Source: an uncultured Eubacteriales bacterium (lineage in GTDB: Bacteria; Bacillota; Clostridia; Oscillospirales; CAG-272). From it: a DNA stretch of 64,000 bases. The notes under the pieces are model-generated. The model saw only the letters and a program-made list of their open reading frames with translations. It had not been told where the DNA came from and did not search any database. The stretch lies in NCBI GenBank assembly GCA_900549725.1, contig URPL01000004.1, forward strand, positions 1 to 64,000, given 5' to 3'. A program made the translations under genes and the position numbers. Positions 7,186 to 17,400 of the stretch are shown in pieces (position 1 is the first letter of the stretch; each line of letters starts with the position of its first letter).

Positions 7186-8412
7186 ATGAAAAAAACCGTT
7201 CTCAGACAATATGCAAAGCTGATTGCAAGGATTGGCGTCAATGTGCAAAAAGGTCAGGAAGTCATCATTCAGGCGGAACTGGACCAACCGGAATTCGTGC
7301 AAATGGTCGTGCAGGAATGCTACCTGTGCGGTGCGGAGAAGGTGCGCGTAGAATGGAGCTATCAGCCGCTGACAAAAACTAATGTGCGCTATCAGAAGCT
7401 CAAAACACTCTCAACTGTGGAAGAATGGGAAGAGAAAAAGCTGCAGCACCGTGCGGAGAAGCTGCCGGCAATGATCTATCTCATGAGCGAAGACCCCGAT
7501 GGGCTAAGCGGCATCAATCAGGGGAAAATGGCAAAAGCGCAGCAGGCGCGCTATAAGATCATCAAGCCCTATCGCGACGCGATGGAAAACAAATATCAAT
7601 GGTGTATCGCAGCCGTTCCTGGCGCGGCGTGGGCAAAGAAGATTTTCCCGCAGCTGCGCAAAAGCGCCGCCATGGAAAAGCTTTGGGAGGCTATTCTCTT
7701 TACCTCCCGCGCAGACGGTCAGGATCCGATTGCCGCATGGAACAAACACAATGAAAACCTTGCCGCCCGCTGCAAATATCTCAACGACCTCGGCATTAAA
7801 ACTCTGGAATATAAAAGCGCAAACGGCACAGATCTGAGCGTCGGACTGATCGAAAACGCACAATTTCTCGGCGGCGGCGAAACCTCGCTCAAGGGTATTT
7901 ATTATAATCCGAATATTCCGACGGAGGAGGTTTTCATAACGCCCATGCGCGGCAAAGCGGAGGGCATTGTATATTCCTCCAAGCCTCTTTCCTATCAAGG
8001 GCAGCTCATTGAGAATTTCTCCGTGCGTTTTGAAAACGGAAAAGCGGTGGAGGTGCACGCAGAAAAGGACGAAGCTCTGCTGCAGCAGCTCATTACGCAG
8101 GACGAGGGCGCGGCATATCTCGGCGAATGCGCGCTGATCCCCTACAATTCTCCGATCAATGAAAGCGGCCTGATTTTCTACAATACTCTGTTTGACGAAA
8201 ACGCCTCCTGCCATCTGGCGCTCGGCATGGGCTTTACCAATTGCATCAAGGACTATGATCAATATACCCTGGAGCAATGCCGCGAAATGGGCATCAACGA
8301 TTCCATGGTGCATGAAGACTTCATGATCGGCACCAAGGATCTTGATATCACCGCCGTCACGCACGACGGCAAGCGCGTTCCGATCTTCCGAGGCGGCACA
8401 TGGGCATTCTGA
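7186..8412 (+). CDS. Aminopeptidase, M29 family (AmpS/PepS-like)
   Basis: This is a 408-residue metallo-aminopeptidase of the thermophilic-aminopeptidase (M29) family, which removes N-terminal residues from peptides in the cytoplasm. Visible marks are ANGTDLSVGL, NIPTEEVFITPMRGKAEGIVY (metal-ligand Glu), YLGECALIPYNSPI (second Glu), LFDENASCHLALG (His) and VHEDFMIGT (His and Asp), which correspond to the two-metal site of AmpS. Length fits the family. It is expressed from its own promoter and overlaps the next gene by 13 bases, so the two are probably co-transcribed. Confidence 0.93.
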   Translation: MKKTVLRQYAKLIARIGVNVQKGQEVIIQAELDQPEFVQMVVQECYLCGAEKVRVEWSYQPLTKTNVRYQKLKTLSTVEEWEEKKLQHRAEKLPAMIYLMSEDPDGLSGINQGKMAKAQQARYKIIKPYRDAMENKYQWCIAAVPGAAWAKKIFPQLRKSAAMEKLWEAILFTSRADGQDPIAAWNKHNENLAARCKYLNDLGIKTLEYKSANGTDLSVGLIENAQFLGGGETSLKGIYYNPNIPTEEVFITPMRGKAEGIVYSSKPLSYQGQLIENFSVRFENGKAVEVHAEKDEALLQQLITQDEGAAYLGECALIPYNSPINESGLIFYNTLFDENASCHLALGMGFTNCIKDYDQYTLEQCREMGINDSMVHEDFMIGTKDLDITAVTHDGKRVPIFRGGTWAF

Positions 8413-8861
8413 GGAAAAACTGTGTCCGCGCCGTTTGCCTTCAGCTCATCCTTTGCTTCGTTTTTATGCTGTTTGCCTGCAGCACCAAAGCTCCGGAACA
8501 TCCGATCACCGTTCATCTGACCGTTCGCTGCGAAGACCTGGAAAACGATGCTCAGGCGCCGAAAGGCGTACGGACGCTGCTTGACACGGACTGTATCATA
8601 GAAGAGGGGACCAACGTTTTTGATCTTGTTGTTGCCCGGGCAAAGGCTGCAAAGCTTGCAATTTCCTCTAAAAGCTCCGCCTTCGGACGCTACTTTGACG
8701 GCATAGGCGGCTATACGGAAAAGGACGGCCCATGCGCCGGATGGCTGTTTACCGTGAACGGCGAAATGCCGAGCGTGAGCTGTGACCGATATGCACTGAG
8801 CGATCACGATACGGTAGAATGGGTATTCCGCCCGGATCAACGCAACGCATACGGCGGTTGA
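8400..8861 (+). CDS. DUF4430-domain lipoprotein
   Basis: This 153-residue protein has a lipoprotein signal with lipobox LFAC (Cys27). The exported part shows the DUF4430 pattern: EEGTNVFDLVVARAKAA, then YFDGIGGYTEKDGPCAGWLFTVNGE, then a terminal YALSDHDTVEWVF. DUF4430 is a small ubiquitin-like or transcobalamin-C-like domain of surface proteins, often near vitamin or metal uptake genes. No partner of that kind is adjacent here. The start overlaps the aminopeptidase gene by 13 bases, which implies translational coupling. The function is unknown. Confidence 0.8.
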   Translation: MGILRKNCVRAVCLQLILCFVFMLFACSTKAPEHPITVHLTVRCEDLENDAQAPKGVRTLLDTDCIIEEGTNVFDLVVARAKAAKLAISSKSSAFGRYFDGIGGYTEKDGPCAGWLFTVNGEMPSVSCDRYALSDHDTVEWVFRPDQRNAYGG

Positions 8862-8877
8862 CCCCCGGCACAAAAAA

Positions 8878-8915
8878 GCAGCGGCGATGTAAAAATCGCC
8901 GCTGCAAATTTTTTT
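8878..8915 (+). terminator. Bidirectional terminator
   Basis: GCAGCGGCGAT pairs perfectly with ATCGCCGCTGC across a six-base loop. It is flanked by A6 on the left and T7 on the right, so it can stop transcription from both the DUF4430 gene and the convergent MATE gene. The right-hand T tract overlaps the MATE stop codon. Confidence 0.92.
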
Positions 8916-10245
8916 AATAACCGTATTTTTTCTTTTGAGAAAGCACAAAAAACAAGGAGATAAACACGCTGAGCATTTCGCTTCCGGCAAGCGCATACCA
9001 AACTCCGTCCAGCTTAAAAACCAACGGAAGGGTAAGAATGCACAGCGCCGGCAACACCAAAGAGCGCAAAAACGATATTGCGGCGGAAATCGCACCGTTA
9101 TTAAGCGCCGTGAATAATGACGATGCATACATGTTGAACCACATCACAAAAAACGGCAGCGCGCAAATAACGAATGCCCGCTTTGTCATTGCAAGCAACG
9201 CCGCATCGTATCCCACAAAAAAGGAGGAAATCACCCCTGCCGAAAGAACGGCGGTGAGCGTCAAAACTACGGAAGCGGCACCGAGAAGGATAAGGCTTTT
9301 GCGAAATACATTTTTCATCTCGCCGTGGTGGGCAGCCCCGAAATGATATCCCATGATCGGTGAGCAGCCGGAGGAATAGCCCATATAAATTCCGATAAAA
9401 ACAAACGCCGCATACATAACGACCCCATAGGCGGCGACGCCGTCCTCCCCGGCATATCGCATCAGCTGCATGTTATATAGTACGCCCGTGACGGATGCGG
9501 AAACGCTTGTCATCATTTCGGAGGAACCGTTTGCACAGGCAAGCAGCATCGGGCGCGGTTCAAACTTTGTCTTTGCAAACCGCAGCGCCGAGGTGTTTCG
9601 CTTGCTGAGAAACCAGAAAAACGGGAGCAACCCGCCGACGCATTGGCTCAGCCCCGTTGCAATCGCCGCACCGGCGACCCCCATGCCAAATACAGCCATG
9701 AGCAAATAATCCAGCACCATATTGGTACATCCCGCAGCAACGACGACAAACAGCGCAAAATTCGGTTTTTCCGCAACGATGAGATAACTTTGAAAGGTGT
9801 ATTGCGCCTGCAAAGCCGTGGTGAAAAGCAGGCAGATTCTGCCATACTCAATGCAATCGGGGAGCATTGCCTCCGTTGCGCCGAAGAGCAGCGAAACCGG
9901 ACGCAAAACCGCAATGCCGAGCGCCGTGAAGAAGAGGCTGCTGGCAAGCATGAGATACAGCATCATGGTAAAATATCGCCGCGCACGGGGAATATCCCCC
10001 TCTCCGAGCGTTTTTGCAACAAGAGCACTGCCGCCGACGCCGAGCATTGCGCCGACACCGCCGATGATCTGCAGAAACGGGATGATGAGATTGACCGCGG
10101 CAAATGCCGTTTTCCCGACGATATTGGAGATAAAATAGCCGTCCACCATACCGTAAATGGAAATAAAAATCATCATAAAAACGGAAGGCAGCGTAAAGCG
10201 GATCAGCTTTGCATAAGAAAAATGATCCGACAGTTGAATTTTCAT
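8914..10245 (-). CDS. MATE-family multidrug exporter
   Basis: This is a 443-residue multidrug and toxin extrusion transporter with about 12 hydrophobic spans, expected to export organic cations or peptides using Na+ or H+. The N-terminal FTLPSVFMMIFISIYGMVDGYFISNIVG pattern, GVGGSALVAKTLGEGD and the internal GANGSSEM-like repeat (CANGSSEMMTSVS) are typical of the DinF/MepA-like branch. Its start overlaps the stop of the upstream MarR gene by four bases, so the pair forms a regulator-pump operon. Confidence 0.92.
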   Translation of the reverse strand: MKIQLSDHFSYAKLIRFTLPSVFMMIFISIYGMVDGYFISNIVGKTAFAAVNLIIPFLQIIGGVGAMLGVGGSALVAKTLGEGDIPRARRYFTMMLYLMLASSLFFTALGIAVLRPVSLLFGATEAMLPDCIEYGRICLLFTTALQAQYTFQSYLIVAEKPNFALFVVVAAGCTNMVLDYLLMAVFGMGVAGAAIATGLSQCVGGLLPFFWFLSKRNTSALRFAKTKFEPRPMLLACANGSSEMMTSVSASVTGVLYNMQLMRYAGEDGVAAYGVVMYAAFVFIGIYMGYSSGCSPIMGYHFGAAHHGEMKNVFRKSLILLGAASVVLTLTAVLSAGVISSFFVGYDAALLAMTKRAFVICALPFFVMWFNMYASSLFTALNNGAISAAISFLRSLVLPALCILTLPLVFKLDGVWYALAGSEMLSVFISLFFVLSQKKKYGY

Positions 10246-10694
10246 GGTGTAACCCCAAAGCTTTTTTCAAATTCCGCACGCAAGGCGCGGTTTATTTTTT
10301 CACCGAGCGCGATATAAAGCGAAAGCTCCCGCGCGCCGAGCGCGGCATATACTCTTAGTTCGCAAAGGCGCAGCAGCCCTGCCGTGCGCTTTGCAAGCGC
10401 CTTTCCCTGCTCGGTCAGTGCAAACGTCCTCTGCCGCGGAAACTGCACCGATTTGTGCCGCAGGAGCATCCCCTGCTCTTCCAGCCTGCACAGCGCCGTA
10501 TGCACCGTTTGCTTGGGAAAGCAGCAGCGCCTGCAAAGCATTCGCTGCGTGAGCGGCGTTTGCGCCGTATCCAAATGATAAAGAAGCCACAGCGCCGTAT
10601 CCGACAAGCCGCAGCGCTGTGCCGCAAAATGATAAATGGACTCCTGCTCTTTTTGCAGTGCATCAATACGGTCAATCGCCTGCTCAAGCTCCAT
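10242..10694 (-). CDS. MarR-family transcriptional regulator
   Basis: This 150-residue winged-helix regulator has the MarR layout: an N-terminal helix for dimerisation, a recognition helix in CCFPKQTVHTALCRLEEQGML, and a wing with RTFALTEQGKAL. It probably represses its own operon, including the MATE pump. The ATG at 10694 is chosen over upstream in-frame starts because GGAGGAG is seven bases before it. A perfect-consensus promoter and a palindrome lie just upstream. Confidence 0.92.
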   Translation of the reverse strand: MELEQAIDRIDALQKEQESIYHFAAQRCGLSDTALWLLYHLDTAQTPLTQRMLCRRCCFPKQTVHTALCRLEEQGMLLRHKSVQFPRQRTFALTEQGKALAKRTAGLLRLCELRVYAALGARELSLYIALGEKINRALRAEFEKSFGVTP

Positions 10695-10710
10695 GGAATG
10701 CTCCTCCTTC

Positions 10711-10726
10711 AGTCCGAAATCGGACT
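10711..10726 (-). promoter_or_regulatory. Putative MarR operator palindrome
   Basis: The perfect 16-bp palindrome AGTCCGAAATCGGACT (7-bp arms, two-base centre) lies five bases downstream of the -10 box and covers the likely transcription start of the marR-MATE operon. This is a typical position for an autorepressor site. Binding is inferred. Confidence 0.65.
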
Positions 10727-10731
10727 TTTGC

Positions 10732-10760
10732 ATTATAACATTTTTGTGCATCCCTGTCAA
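10732..10760 (-). promoter_or_regulatory. Promoter of the marR-MATE operon
   Basis: On the minus strand, consensus TTGACA and TATAAT boxes are separated by 17 bases, 38 bases upstream of the marR start. A perfect consensus promoter suggests the operon needs repression. Confidence 0.9.
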
Positions 10761-10791
10761 GCAAACCGGAGCAAAAGACACCAAAAGACAT

Positions 10792-10820
10792 AAAAATCCG
10801 CCCTGCAGCCGCAGGGCGGA
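10792..10820 (-). terminator. Terminator of the rpoBC operon
   Basis: A perfect 10-bp stem (TCCGCCCTGC against GCAGGGCGGA) with a four-base loop is followed on the minus strand by TTTTT, 60 bases after the rpoC stop. Confidence 0.9.
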
Positions 10821-10879
10821 TCCTTTTTCGTTTTTTTCGGATATGCCGTTGAAAACGGAAGTGCAATTCCGGAGTTTGC

Positions 10880-13800
10880 TTACGCCTCTTCGAATTCGTG
10901 CATACTGAGGTCGTTGATCTTTTCCACCTCAATATTGCGATACACATCCATACCGGTACCGGCGGGAATGAGCTTACCGATGATAACATTCTCTTTCAGA
11001 CCGAGCAAATGGTCGACCTTACCGCGAATGGCAGCTTCCGTGAGCACCTTGGTTGTCTCCTGGAAGGAAGCGGCGGAAAGGAAGGATTCCGTCATCAGAG
11101 AAGCCTTGGTGATACCGAGCAGAATCGGGGAGCAGGTTGCAAGGCGCAGCGTCTTTTCACCTGCATCAATGCGTGCCTGTACCTTATCGTTTTCATCCTG
11201 AAACTCGGAAACCTCAACGGTTGTGCCGAGCAGCAGGTTGGTATCACCGTCGTCCTCCACCTTGACTTTTCGGGTCATCTGGCGGGTAATGACCTCAACG
11301 TGTTTATCGTTGATATTGATGCTCTGCAGACGGTACACCTTCTGCACTTCACGCAGAATATACGAATATGCGGCATCCAAACCGTTAACGCGGGTAATAT
11401 CCGTCGGCGCAAGATAACCTTCGGTCATCGGTTGCCCCTTTGTGACCTCATCACCCTCGTCGACAATCAGATGCATGCCGAACGGAATTGCATAAACCAC
11501 TTCCTCGCCGGAGGAGGTTTTCACCGTGACATTCTTGGTATTCTTGACATCCTGAATGGAAACGGTTCCGTCAACCTCGGACATGATCGCCGTGACCTTC
11601 GGTCTGCGCGCTTCAAACAGCTCTTCCACACGAGGCAAACCTTGTGTGATGTTGGTGCCTGCGATACCGCCGGTGTGGAAGGTACGCATGGTAAGCTGTG
11701 TGCCCGGTTCACCGATGGACTGGGCGGCAATGATACCGACCGCTTCGCCGACGCTGACGGGCTTACCCGTTGCAAGGTCTGCGCCGTAGCAATGCGCACA
11801 AACGCCATGGCGGGAACGGCAGGTCAGAACGTTGCGCAAATGCACGGAGGTAATTCCCGCATCAACAATTCTTCTCGCCTGCAAAACAGTGAGCAGATCG
11901 CCGTCCTTGGCAATAATTTCTCCGCTCTTCGGATCAGTCACATCGCCGATGACATAGCGTCCCGGCAGGCGATCCTTCAGCGGCTCGATCACTTCCTTGC
12001 CTTCCGTAATATCGCTGACCCAAACGCCCTTGGTATCGCCGCAGTCGTCCTCGCGGATGATCACATCCTGCGCAACATCGACAAGGCGGCGTGTGAGGTA
12101 GCCGGAGTCTGCCGTTTTCAGAGCGGTATCGGACAGGGATTTACGGGAGCCGCGCGCACCGGTAAAGTACTCCAGAATGTCCATGCCTTCCTTGAAGTTG
12201 GACTTGATCGGGATCTCCATGGTACGGCCGGTTGCGGAGAACATCAGCCCGCGCATGCCGGCGAGCTGACGCATCTGCGCCATAGAGCCGCGGGCACCGG
12301 AATCGGACATCATCTTAATCGGGTTATACCGATCCATGCTTGCCTGAAGCGCCGAGGTAACATCCTTCGTGGCCTGCTCCCAAACCTTGATAACGCTCTT
12401 ATAGCGCTCATCCTCGGAAAGCATGCCGCGCTGGAAATAGGTGTTAATCTTTTGCACCTGCTGCTCGGCGGCGGCAATCAGCGTCTTCTTTTCCGGCGGA
12501 ACGGTGATATCCGCATAGGAGATGGAAATGGCAGCCTTGGTGGAATATTTGAAGCCCATGGCCTTGATATTATCAAGCACCTGTGCGGTCACGGTTGCGG
12601 AATGAGACTTGATGCAGCGGTCGACGATCTCTGCAAGCTCTTTCTTCTTCGTGACAAAATCAATTTCAAGGTCAAATGCCTTTTCCGGGTCGCTGCGGTC
12701 CACAAAGCCGAGGTCCTGCGGAATCGGGCGGTTGAAAATCATTCTGCCGAGCGTGGTATCGATCACCTTGGAGCGCATCTCGCCGTCGATCTCCTTGAAC
12801 ACGCGGCACTTAATCGCAGCGTGCAGCTCAAGATCGCCGTTGGCATATGCCATCATCGCCTCGTCAAAATTGCGATAGCAGTTGCCCTCGCCCTTTTCTC
12901 CGGCACGGTCGATGGTCAGATAATAGGAGCCGAGCACCATATCCTGCGACGGAACGGCAACGGCGCAGCCGTCGACGGGTTTGAGCAGGTTGTTGGCGGA
13001 AAGCATCAGGAAACGCGCCTCAGCCTGCGCCTCGCTGGAAAGCGGAACATGGACAGGCATCTGGTCGCCGTCAAAGTCAGCGTTGAACGCAGCGCATACC
13101 AGCGGATGCAGTTTGATTGCGCGCCCCTCAACCAAGACCGGCTCAAATGCCTGAATGGACAGCTTATGCAGCGTCGGCGCGCGGTTGAGCAGCACGGGAT
13201 GTTCCTTGATCACATTTTCAAGCGCGTCCCAAACATCATTGTTGACCTTTTCAACCTTCTTCTTGGCATCCTTGATATTAGACGCCTTCTGCGTTTCGAC
13301 AAGGCGCTTCATCACAAACGGCTTGAACAATTCAAGCGCCATTTCCTTCGGCAAACCGCACTGATAAAGCTTCAGCGACGGCCCGACCACGATAACGGAA
13401 CGGCCGGAATAGTCAACGCGTTTGCCGAGCAGGTTCTGACGGAAGCGCCCCTGCTTGCCGCGCAGCATCTCGGAAAGGGATTTCAGCGGGCGGTTGCTCG
13501 GGCCGGTAACGGGTTTGCCGCGGCGACCGTTGTCAATCAGGGCGTCCACCGCTTCCTGCAGCATTCTCTTTTCATTGCGCACAATAATTTGCGGCGCATG
13601 CAGCTCGATCATCTTTTTCAGACGATTGTTGCGGCTGATCACTCTGCGGTACAAATCGTTGAGATCGGAGGTAGCAAAGCGACCTCCGTCCAACTGCACC
13701 ATGGGGCGAAGCTCCGGCGGAATGACCGGAATCACATCGAGAATCATCCATTCGGGGCGATTACCGGATTTGCGAAACGCCTCCACAACCTCAAGGCGCT

Positions 13801-14419
13801 TAATGATGCGAACTTTTTTCTGCCCGGAAGCAGCTGCAAGCTCTGCATGCAGCTGTGCGGAGAGATCTTCAATGTTGATTTCCGCAAGCAGCTCCTTGAT
13901 CGCCTCGGCACCCATGCCGACACGGAACTCATTTTCGTATTTTTCGTAGTTTTCGCGATATTCTCTCTCGGAAAGCAGCTGATATTTTGCAAGCGGGGTA
14001 ACGCCCGGATCGATCACGATATACGATGCAAAATACAGAACCTTTTCCAAAAGGCGCGGGGAAATGTCAAGCAGCAGCCCCATGCGGGACGGAATGGTGC
14101 GGAAATACCAGATATGAGACACGGGGCAAGCAAGCTCAATATGCCCCATACGCTCACGGCGCACCTTCTTTGTGGTGACCTCGACACCGCACTTTTCGCA
14201 GACTTTTCCCTTGGAGCGAATGCGTTTATAGCGGCCGCACATACACTCCCAATCCTTCGTCGGCCCAAAAATGCGCTCGCAGAAAAGGCCGTCGCGCTCT
14301 GCCTTTAGAGTACGGTAGTTGATGGTTTCCGGCTTTTTTACTTCGCCGTGAGACCAGGAACGAATCATTTTCGGAGACGCAAGACCGATTTTTATCGAAT
14401 CAAAAACATTATTTGCCAT
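10880..14419 (-). CDS. rpoC: DNA-directed RNA polymerase subunit beta'
   Basis: This is the 1179-residue catalytic subunit of RNA polymerase. The N-terminal zinc site is in CMCGRYKRIRSKGKVCEKCG. The Mg2+-binding active-site loop NADFDGDQM is near residues 446-454. The second zinc cluster CRSRHGVCAHCYG is near residue 870, followed by AAQSIGEPGTQLTMRTFHTGG. Length is normal for Firmicutes without large lineage insertions. It lies 21 bases after rpoB and ends before a strong terminator, so the operon contains only rpoB and rpoC. Confidence 0.99.
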   Translation of the reverse strand: MANNVFDSIKIGLASPKMIRSWSHGEVKKPETINYRTLKAERDGLFCERIFGPTKDWECMCGRYKRIRSKGKVCEKCGVEVTTKKVRRERMGHIELACPVSHIWYFRTIPSRMGLLLDISPRLLEKVLYFASYIVIDPGVTPLAKYQLLSEREYRENYEKYENEFRVGMGAEAIKELLAEINIEDLSAQLHAELAAASGQKKVRIIKRLEVVEAFRKSGNRPEWMILDVIPVIPPELRPMVQLDGGRFATSDLNDLYRRVISRNNRLKKMIELHAPQIIVRNEKRMLQEAVDALIDNGRRGKPVTGPSNRPLKSLSEMLRGKQGRFRQNLLGKRVDYSGRSVIVVGPSLKLYQCGLPKEMALELFKPFVMKRLVETQKASNIKDAKKKVEKVNNDVWDALENVIKEHPVLLNRAPTLHKLSIQAFEPVLVEGRAIKLHPLVCAAFNADFDGDQMPVHVPLSSEAQAEARFLMLSANNLLKPVDGCAVAVPSQDMVLGSYYLTIDRAGEKGEGNCYRNFDEAMMAYANGDLELHAAIKCRVFKEIDGEMRSKVIDTTLGRMIFNRPIPQDLGFVDRSDPEKAFDLEIDFVTKKKELAEIVDRCIKSHSATVTAQVLDNIKAMGFKYSTKAAISISYADITVPPEKKTLIAAAEQQVQKINTYFQRGMLSEDERYKSVIKVWEQATKDVTSALQASMDRYNPIKMMSDSGARGSMAQMRQLAGMRGLMFSATGRTMEIPIKSNFKEGMDILEYFTGARGSRKSLSDTALKTADSGYLTRRLVDVAQDVIIREDDCGDTKGVWVSDITEGKEVIEPLKDRLPGRYVIGDVTDPKSGEIIAKDGDLLTVLQARRIVDAGITSVHLRNVLTCRSRHGVCAHCYGADLATGKPVSVGEAVGIIAAQSIGEPGTQLTMRTFHTGGIAGTNITQGLPRVEELFEARRPKVTAIMSEVDGTVSIQDVKNTKNVTVKTSSGEEVVYAIPFGMHLIVDEGDEVTKGQPMTEGYLAPTDITRVNGLDAAYSYILREVQKVYRLQSININDKHVEVITRQMTRKVKVEDDGDTNLLLGTTVEVSEFQDENDKVQARIDAGEKTLRLATCSPILLGITKASLMTESFLSAASFQETTKVLTEAAIRGKVDHLLGLKENVIIGKLIPAGTGMDVYRNIEVEKINDLSMHEFEEA

Positions 14420-14440
14420 ATTTTCCGTCTCTCCTTATTC

Positions 14441-17400
14441 TCATTCTTCATCCATGTCTTCCGCATCAAAAAGCAGATCGTCATCTTCCTCGCCGTCAGC
14501 GGTGTAGAAATCATCTGTTTCGTCAAAATCGGAATCCAGCTGACCGACATTTTCTTCGTCGTCGACCACAGGCCCGAGATCTTCGGCATTGACATATTGC
14601 CCGGGCGCTTCCTCTTCCTCAGCGGAGGAAAGCTCGATCTCATCGCCGTTCTTATCCAAAACGCGGATATCAAGGCACAGCGACTGCAGCTCTTTGACAA
14701 GCACCTTGAAGGATTCGGGCGTGCCCGGCGTCGGGATGTTTTCGCCCTTGACAATCGCCTCATAGGTCTTCACACGTCCGGTGACATCGTCGCTCTTCAC
14801 GGTCAGAATTTCCTGCAGGGTATAAGCGGCGCCGTATGCCTCAAGCGCCCAAACCTCCATCTCGCCGAAGCGCTGACCGCCGAACTGCGCTTTGCCGCCG
14901 AGCGGCTGCTGCGTGATCAGGGAGTACGGTCCGGTTGAGCGAGCATGGATCTTATCATCGACCAGGTGGTGCAGCTTGAGATAATACATAATACCGACGG
15001 TAACGGGGTTGTCAAACGGCTCGCCCGTGCGGCCGTCATAAAGAACGGTCTTACCGTCCTCGCGCAGCCCCGCCATGCGCAGGCATTCGCGGATATCCTC
15101 CTCATTCGCGCCGTCAAAGACAGGCGTCATAACCTTCCAGCCGAGCTTCTTTGCCGCAATGCCGAGATGCACTTCAAGCACCTGCCCGATGTTCATACGG
15201 GAAGGCACGCCCAGCGGGTTCAGCACGATATCAAGCGGTGTGCCGTCCGGCAAAAACGGCATATCCTCCGGCGGCAGAATGCGGGATACGACGCCCTTAT
15301 TTCCATGGCGGCCTGCCATTTTATCACCCACGGAGATTTTGCGCTTCTGCGCAATATAAACGCGAACCACTTTATTCACGCCGGGCGAAAGTTCATCTCC
15401 CGTCTCACGGGAGAAAACCTTCACATCCACAACAATGCCGCTCTCGCCGTGCGGCAGACGCAGCGACGTATCGCGCACTTCTCTTGCCTTTTCGCCGAAG
15501 ATGGCACGCAGCAGGCGCTCTTCCGCCGTCAGCTCCGTCTCGCCCTTAGGCGTGACCTTACCGACAAGAATATCGCCGGCATGCACCTCGGTGCCCTTGC
15601 GGACAATTCCCTCTGCATTCAGATCCTTCAGCGCATCGTCGCCGACATTCGGGATCTCGCGCGTAATTTCTTCGGGCCCGAGCTTGGTATCGCGGGATTC
15701 ATGAGAATATTCCTCAATATGAATCGATGTATATACATCATCCCGCACAAGGCGCTCGTTAATCAGAACGGCATCCTCATAGTTATAGCCCTCCCAGGTC
15801 ATAAACCCGATGAGTGCATTCTTGCCCAGCGCAATTTCGCCCTGGCTGGTTGCAGGGCCGTCTGCAATGACCTGCCCTTTTGTCACGCGGTCACCGCGGG
15901 AAACAATGGGGCGCTGGTTGACACAGGTGCCCTGGTTGGAGCGCTTGAATTTGATCAGCGTATACGTGTTTTTCGTGCCGTCGTCATTGCGGATCACGAT
16001 CTCATCCGCGCTGACCTGCTCCACATAGCCGTCCGCCTTGGAAAGCACAACGACGCCGGAGTCCACCGCCGCTTTATATTCCATACCGGTTCCGACGATC
16101 GGCGAATCCGTCACCATCAGCGGCACTGCCTGCTTTTGCATGTTGGAGCCCATGAGCGCACGGGTATTGTCGTCATTTTCAAGGAACGGAATCATGGATG
16201 TCGCCACGGAAACAACCATACGCGGGGATACATCGATATAATCGACATTGGAAGCATCCGTTTCCAAAATATCCTGGCGATGGCGCGCAACGACGCGCTT
16301 GCTGATAAAGCGATTGTTTTCATCCAGCGGCTCATTGGCGCGGGCAATCACATAGTTATCCTCTTCATCGGCAGTCATATATTCAATGATATCCGTCACC
16401 TGCCCGGTCGTTTTATCGACCTTGCGGTACGGCGCCTCGATAAAGCCGTATTCGCTGATGCGTGCAAAAGTTGCAAGCGAAGAAATCAAACCGATGTTCG
16501 GCCCTTCCGGCGTTTCAATCGGGCACATTCTTCCGTAATGCGTATAATGCACGTCGCGCACCTCAAAGGAAGCACGGTCGCGGGAAAGACCGCCGGGGCC
16601 AAGTGCGGAGAGACGGCGCTTATGCGTCAGCTCTGCCAGCGGGTTTGCCTGGTCCATAAACTGAGACAGCGGCGAAGAACCGAAGAACTCGCGGATTGCC
16701 GTCACAACCGGACGGATATTGACAAGCGTTTGCGGGGTGAGCACCTCGGTGTCGCTTGTGGTCATGCGCTCGCGGATAATTTTGTCCATGCGGGAAAAAC
16801 CGATGCGCATTTGATTCTGCAAAAGCTCGCCGACGGAACGCAGACGGCGGTTGCCGAGATGGTCGATATCATCCTGCTGACCGACATCATGCGTCAGGCA
16901 GATCATATAGTTGATCGAGGCAAAAATGTCGTCTTTGGTAATATGCTTGGGAGAAAGCTCTGCGGCGCAGCGGCGGCACTCCGCCAGAATCGCATCGCGA
17001 TCCCCGTCGCATGCTTCCAAAATTTCAAGGAATTTGGAAAGCTTGACCTTGCCTTTGATTCCTGCCTCGGAAAGATCGTAGCCGAGCACCGCTTCGGGGT
17101 CGACGCAGCCGTTGGAAAAGACCTTAAGCTCACGCTCCTCATCAAGGCGCAGATAAACCTCGTTGACACCTGCGCGCTCAATCGCCATTGCCTGTTCTCT
17201 GGAAAGCTCGACGCCCGCCTCCATCACGATCTCCCCGGTGATGGGGCTGATCACGGCGCGGGAAAGCGTATGCCCGGCAATGCGGTTGCACAGCGCAAGC
17301 TTTTTGTTGAACTTATAGCGGCCGACGCTTGCAAGGTCATAGCGCTTGGGATCAAAGAACAGATTGTTGATCAAGATCTGTGCGGATTCGACCAGCGGCG

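Noticed and set aside
10898..14308. Very long plus-strand open frame opposite rpoC
   Set aside because: It is the mirror of rpoC caused by codon bias; it has no domain pattern or ribosome-binding site.
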